DNA from: an uncultured bacterium
Lineage (GTDB): Bacteria; Cyanobacteriota; Vampirovibrionia; Gastranaerophilales; Gastranaerophilaceae
Direction: 5' to 3'
Assembly: GCA_948684385.1 (NCBI GenBank)
Contig: CAPQCU010000006.1
Coordinates: 1 to 64,000, forward strand
DNA: 64,000 nucleotides
Shown here: positions 63,297 to 64,000 of the stretch, piece after piece
Numbering within the stretch: position 1 is the first letter of the stretch
How the letters are laid out: each line of letters begins with the position of its first letter
Translations under genes and position numbers: made by a program
Notes under the pieces: generated by a model
What the model was told of the DNA's origin: nothing
Databases searched by the model: none
What the model saw: only the letters and a program-made list of their open reading frames with translations

Positions 63297-64000
63297 ATGA
63301 CACAGCAAACAAAAGAGCCTATTTCGGCAAAAGAAACAATAAGACAAACAAGAATTCAAAAACTTGCAGAACTTGCAGATAAAGGGATAAATCCGTACCC
63401 TTATGCATTTGATAAAGACGCAGATGCAAAAGATTTGCAGGACAAATACAAAGACCTTCCTGCAGGAGAGGAAACCGAAGATTTTTACTCTGTAGCAGGC
63501 AGAGTCATGGCTATCAGAAACTCAGGTATGTTCATTGATTTGATGGATACAACAGGAAAAATCCAAATATTCTCTCATAAAGAAAATATGGACCCTGAAA
63601 TGGTTAAGACTCTTAAATTAGTTGATATTGGAGATATTCTCGGGTTTTACGGTTCAATTAGAAGAACTCCGAGAGGGGAGTTGTCAGTAAAAGCAAAAAG
63701 CTTTAAAGTGCTTTCAAAATCTCTTCTCCCGCTCCCAAATAAACAAATTAGCGAAGAAAAGCTTGAACAGCTTAAATCTCATCATACAATGTCTGATACT
63801 GAAACAAAGTATCGTCAGAGATACCTTGACTTAATTGTAAACGAAAGCACAAGAGATACTTTGAGAAAAAGAAGCTTAATTATTCAGAAAGTTCGTGAAT
63901 ACCTTTATAAACAGGGCTTTATTGAAGTTGAAACTCCAATGCTTCATACTCAGGCATCAGGGGCTAATGCAAGACCGTTTATGACTCATCACAACGCTTT
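63297..64000 (+). CDS. lysS: lysyl-tRNA synthetase (N-terminal part, runs off the window)
   Basis: The first 234 codons of a class II LysRS. The N-terminal OB-fold anticodon-binding domain (about 60-150: [40 protein letters not shown]) is followed by motif 1 and its surroundings: [17 protein letters not shown] and [28 protein letters not shown] precedes the ATG. The catalytic domain continues beyond base 64000, so this entry is partial. Confidence 0.94.
   Translation, partial: MTQQTKEPISAKETIRQTRIQKLAELADKGINPYPYAFDKDADAKDLQDKYKDLPAGEETEDFYSVAGRVMAIRNSGMFIDLMDTTGKIQIFSHKENMDPEMVKTLKLVDIGDILGFYGSIRRTPRGELSVKAKSFKVLSKSLLPLPNKQISEEKLEQLKSHHTMSDTETKYRQRYLDLIVNESTRDTLRKRSLIIQKVREYLYKQGFIEVETPMLHTQASGANARPFMTHHNA

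Overview
The window looks like a low-GC genome of the non-photosynthetic sister clade of Cyanobacteria (Melainabacteria/Vampirovibrionia, most likely a gut Gastranaerophilales). The sequence evidence is an RNA polymerase largest subunit split into rpoC1 and rpoC2, an insertion of about 660 residues in the trigger loop of RpoC2, a Ycf23/DUF561 protein and a DUF3326 protein, families otherwise typical of cyanobacteria and plastids. TonB/ExbB/ExbD, an MlaD/Mce protein, a heptose kinase and an O-antigen-ligase-like protein point to a two-membrane envelope. The standard code is used, with TGA as stop.

Layout: 0.1-6.8 kb holds ycf23, a small exported trypsin-like protease, two exported hypothetical proteins and a TonB-ExbB-ExbD-ExbD energy-transducing operon with a membrane protein. 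6.7-8.5 kb is holB-holA on the minus strand. 8.7-11.5 kb is one 953-residue coiled-coil/GLUG-repeat protein. 11.7-19.6 kb is the flagellar-type export apparatus (fliP, fliQ, fliR, flhB, flhA) with an antisense DUF2142 membrane gene wedged inside and a PilZ protein downstream. 20-22.5 kb is leuS. 23-27.6 kb is rny-ymdB-PHP phosphoesterase-pseudopilin-LOG. 27.5-30.2 kb (minus) is a lone LuxR-type HTH, upp, an Mce protein, a hypothetical gene and rnpA. 30.8-37.1 kb (minus) is a three-gene operon of two very acidic proteins and a zinc-ribbon/AAA/TPR protein that I do not recognise as any described system. 37.2-39.8 kb holds a lytic transglycosylase and a large hypothetical protein. 40-49 kb is rpoB-rpoC1-rpoC2, then tig. 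50.4-55 kb holds DUF3326, a CNNM/HlyC transporter and two hypothetical proteins. 54.6-59.8 kb is heptose kinase, DUF4330, O-antigen ligase and ligA. 59.8-63.2 kb (minus) is a hypothetical anchored protein, nusA, rimP and a small protein. lysS runs off the right edge.

No stretch longer than about 270 bases lacks a gene; the longest is the 267 bases upstream of rpoB. I saw no tRNA, rRNA, CRISPR array, insertion sequence or prophage.

The most unusual signals are non-coding. (1) A dispersed degenerate repeat of about 43 bp begins GGGGTAAATRTA; with its shorter forms it occurs at eight or more loci, sometimes supplying stop codons and once lying inside a gene. (2) Pairs of TGTAAA boxes exactly 10 bp apart lie in five intergenic regions. 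(3) Several start codons have no Shine-Dalgarno sequence and sit 6-9 bases after a TATAAT-like box, as expected for leaderless mRNAs. (4) Seven of the eight convergent gene pairs overlap at their 3' ends, four of them by exactly 4 nt. (5) A (TAC)9 microsatellite lies upstream of a hypothetical gene.
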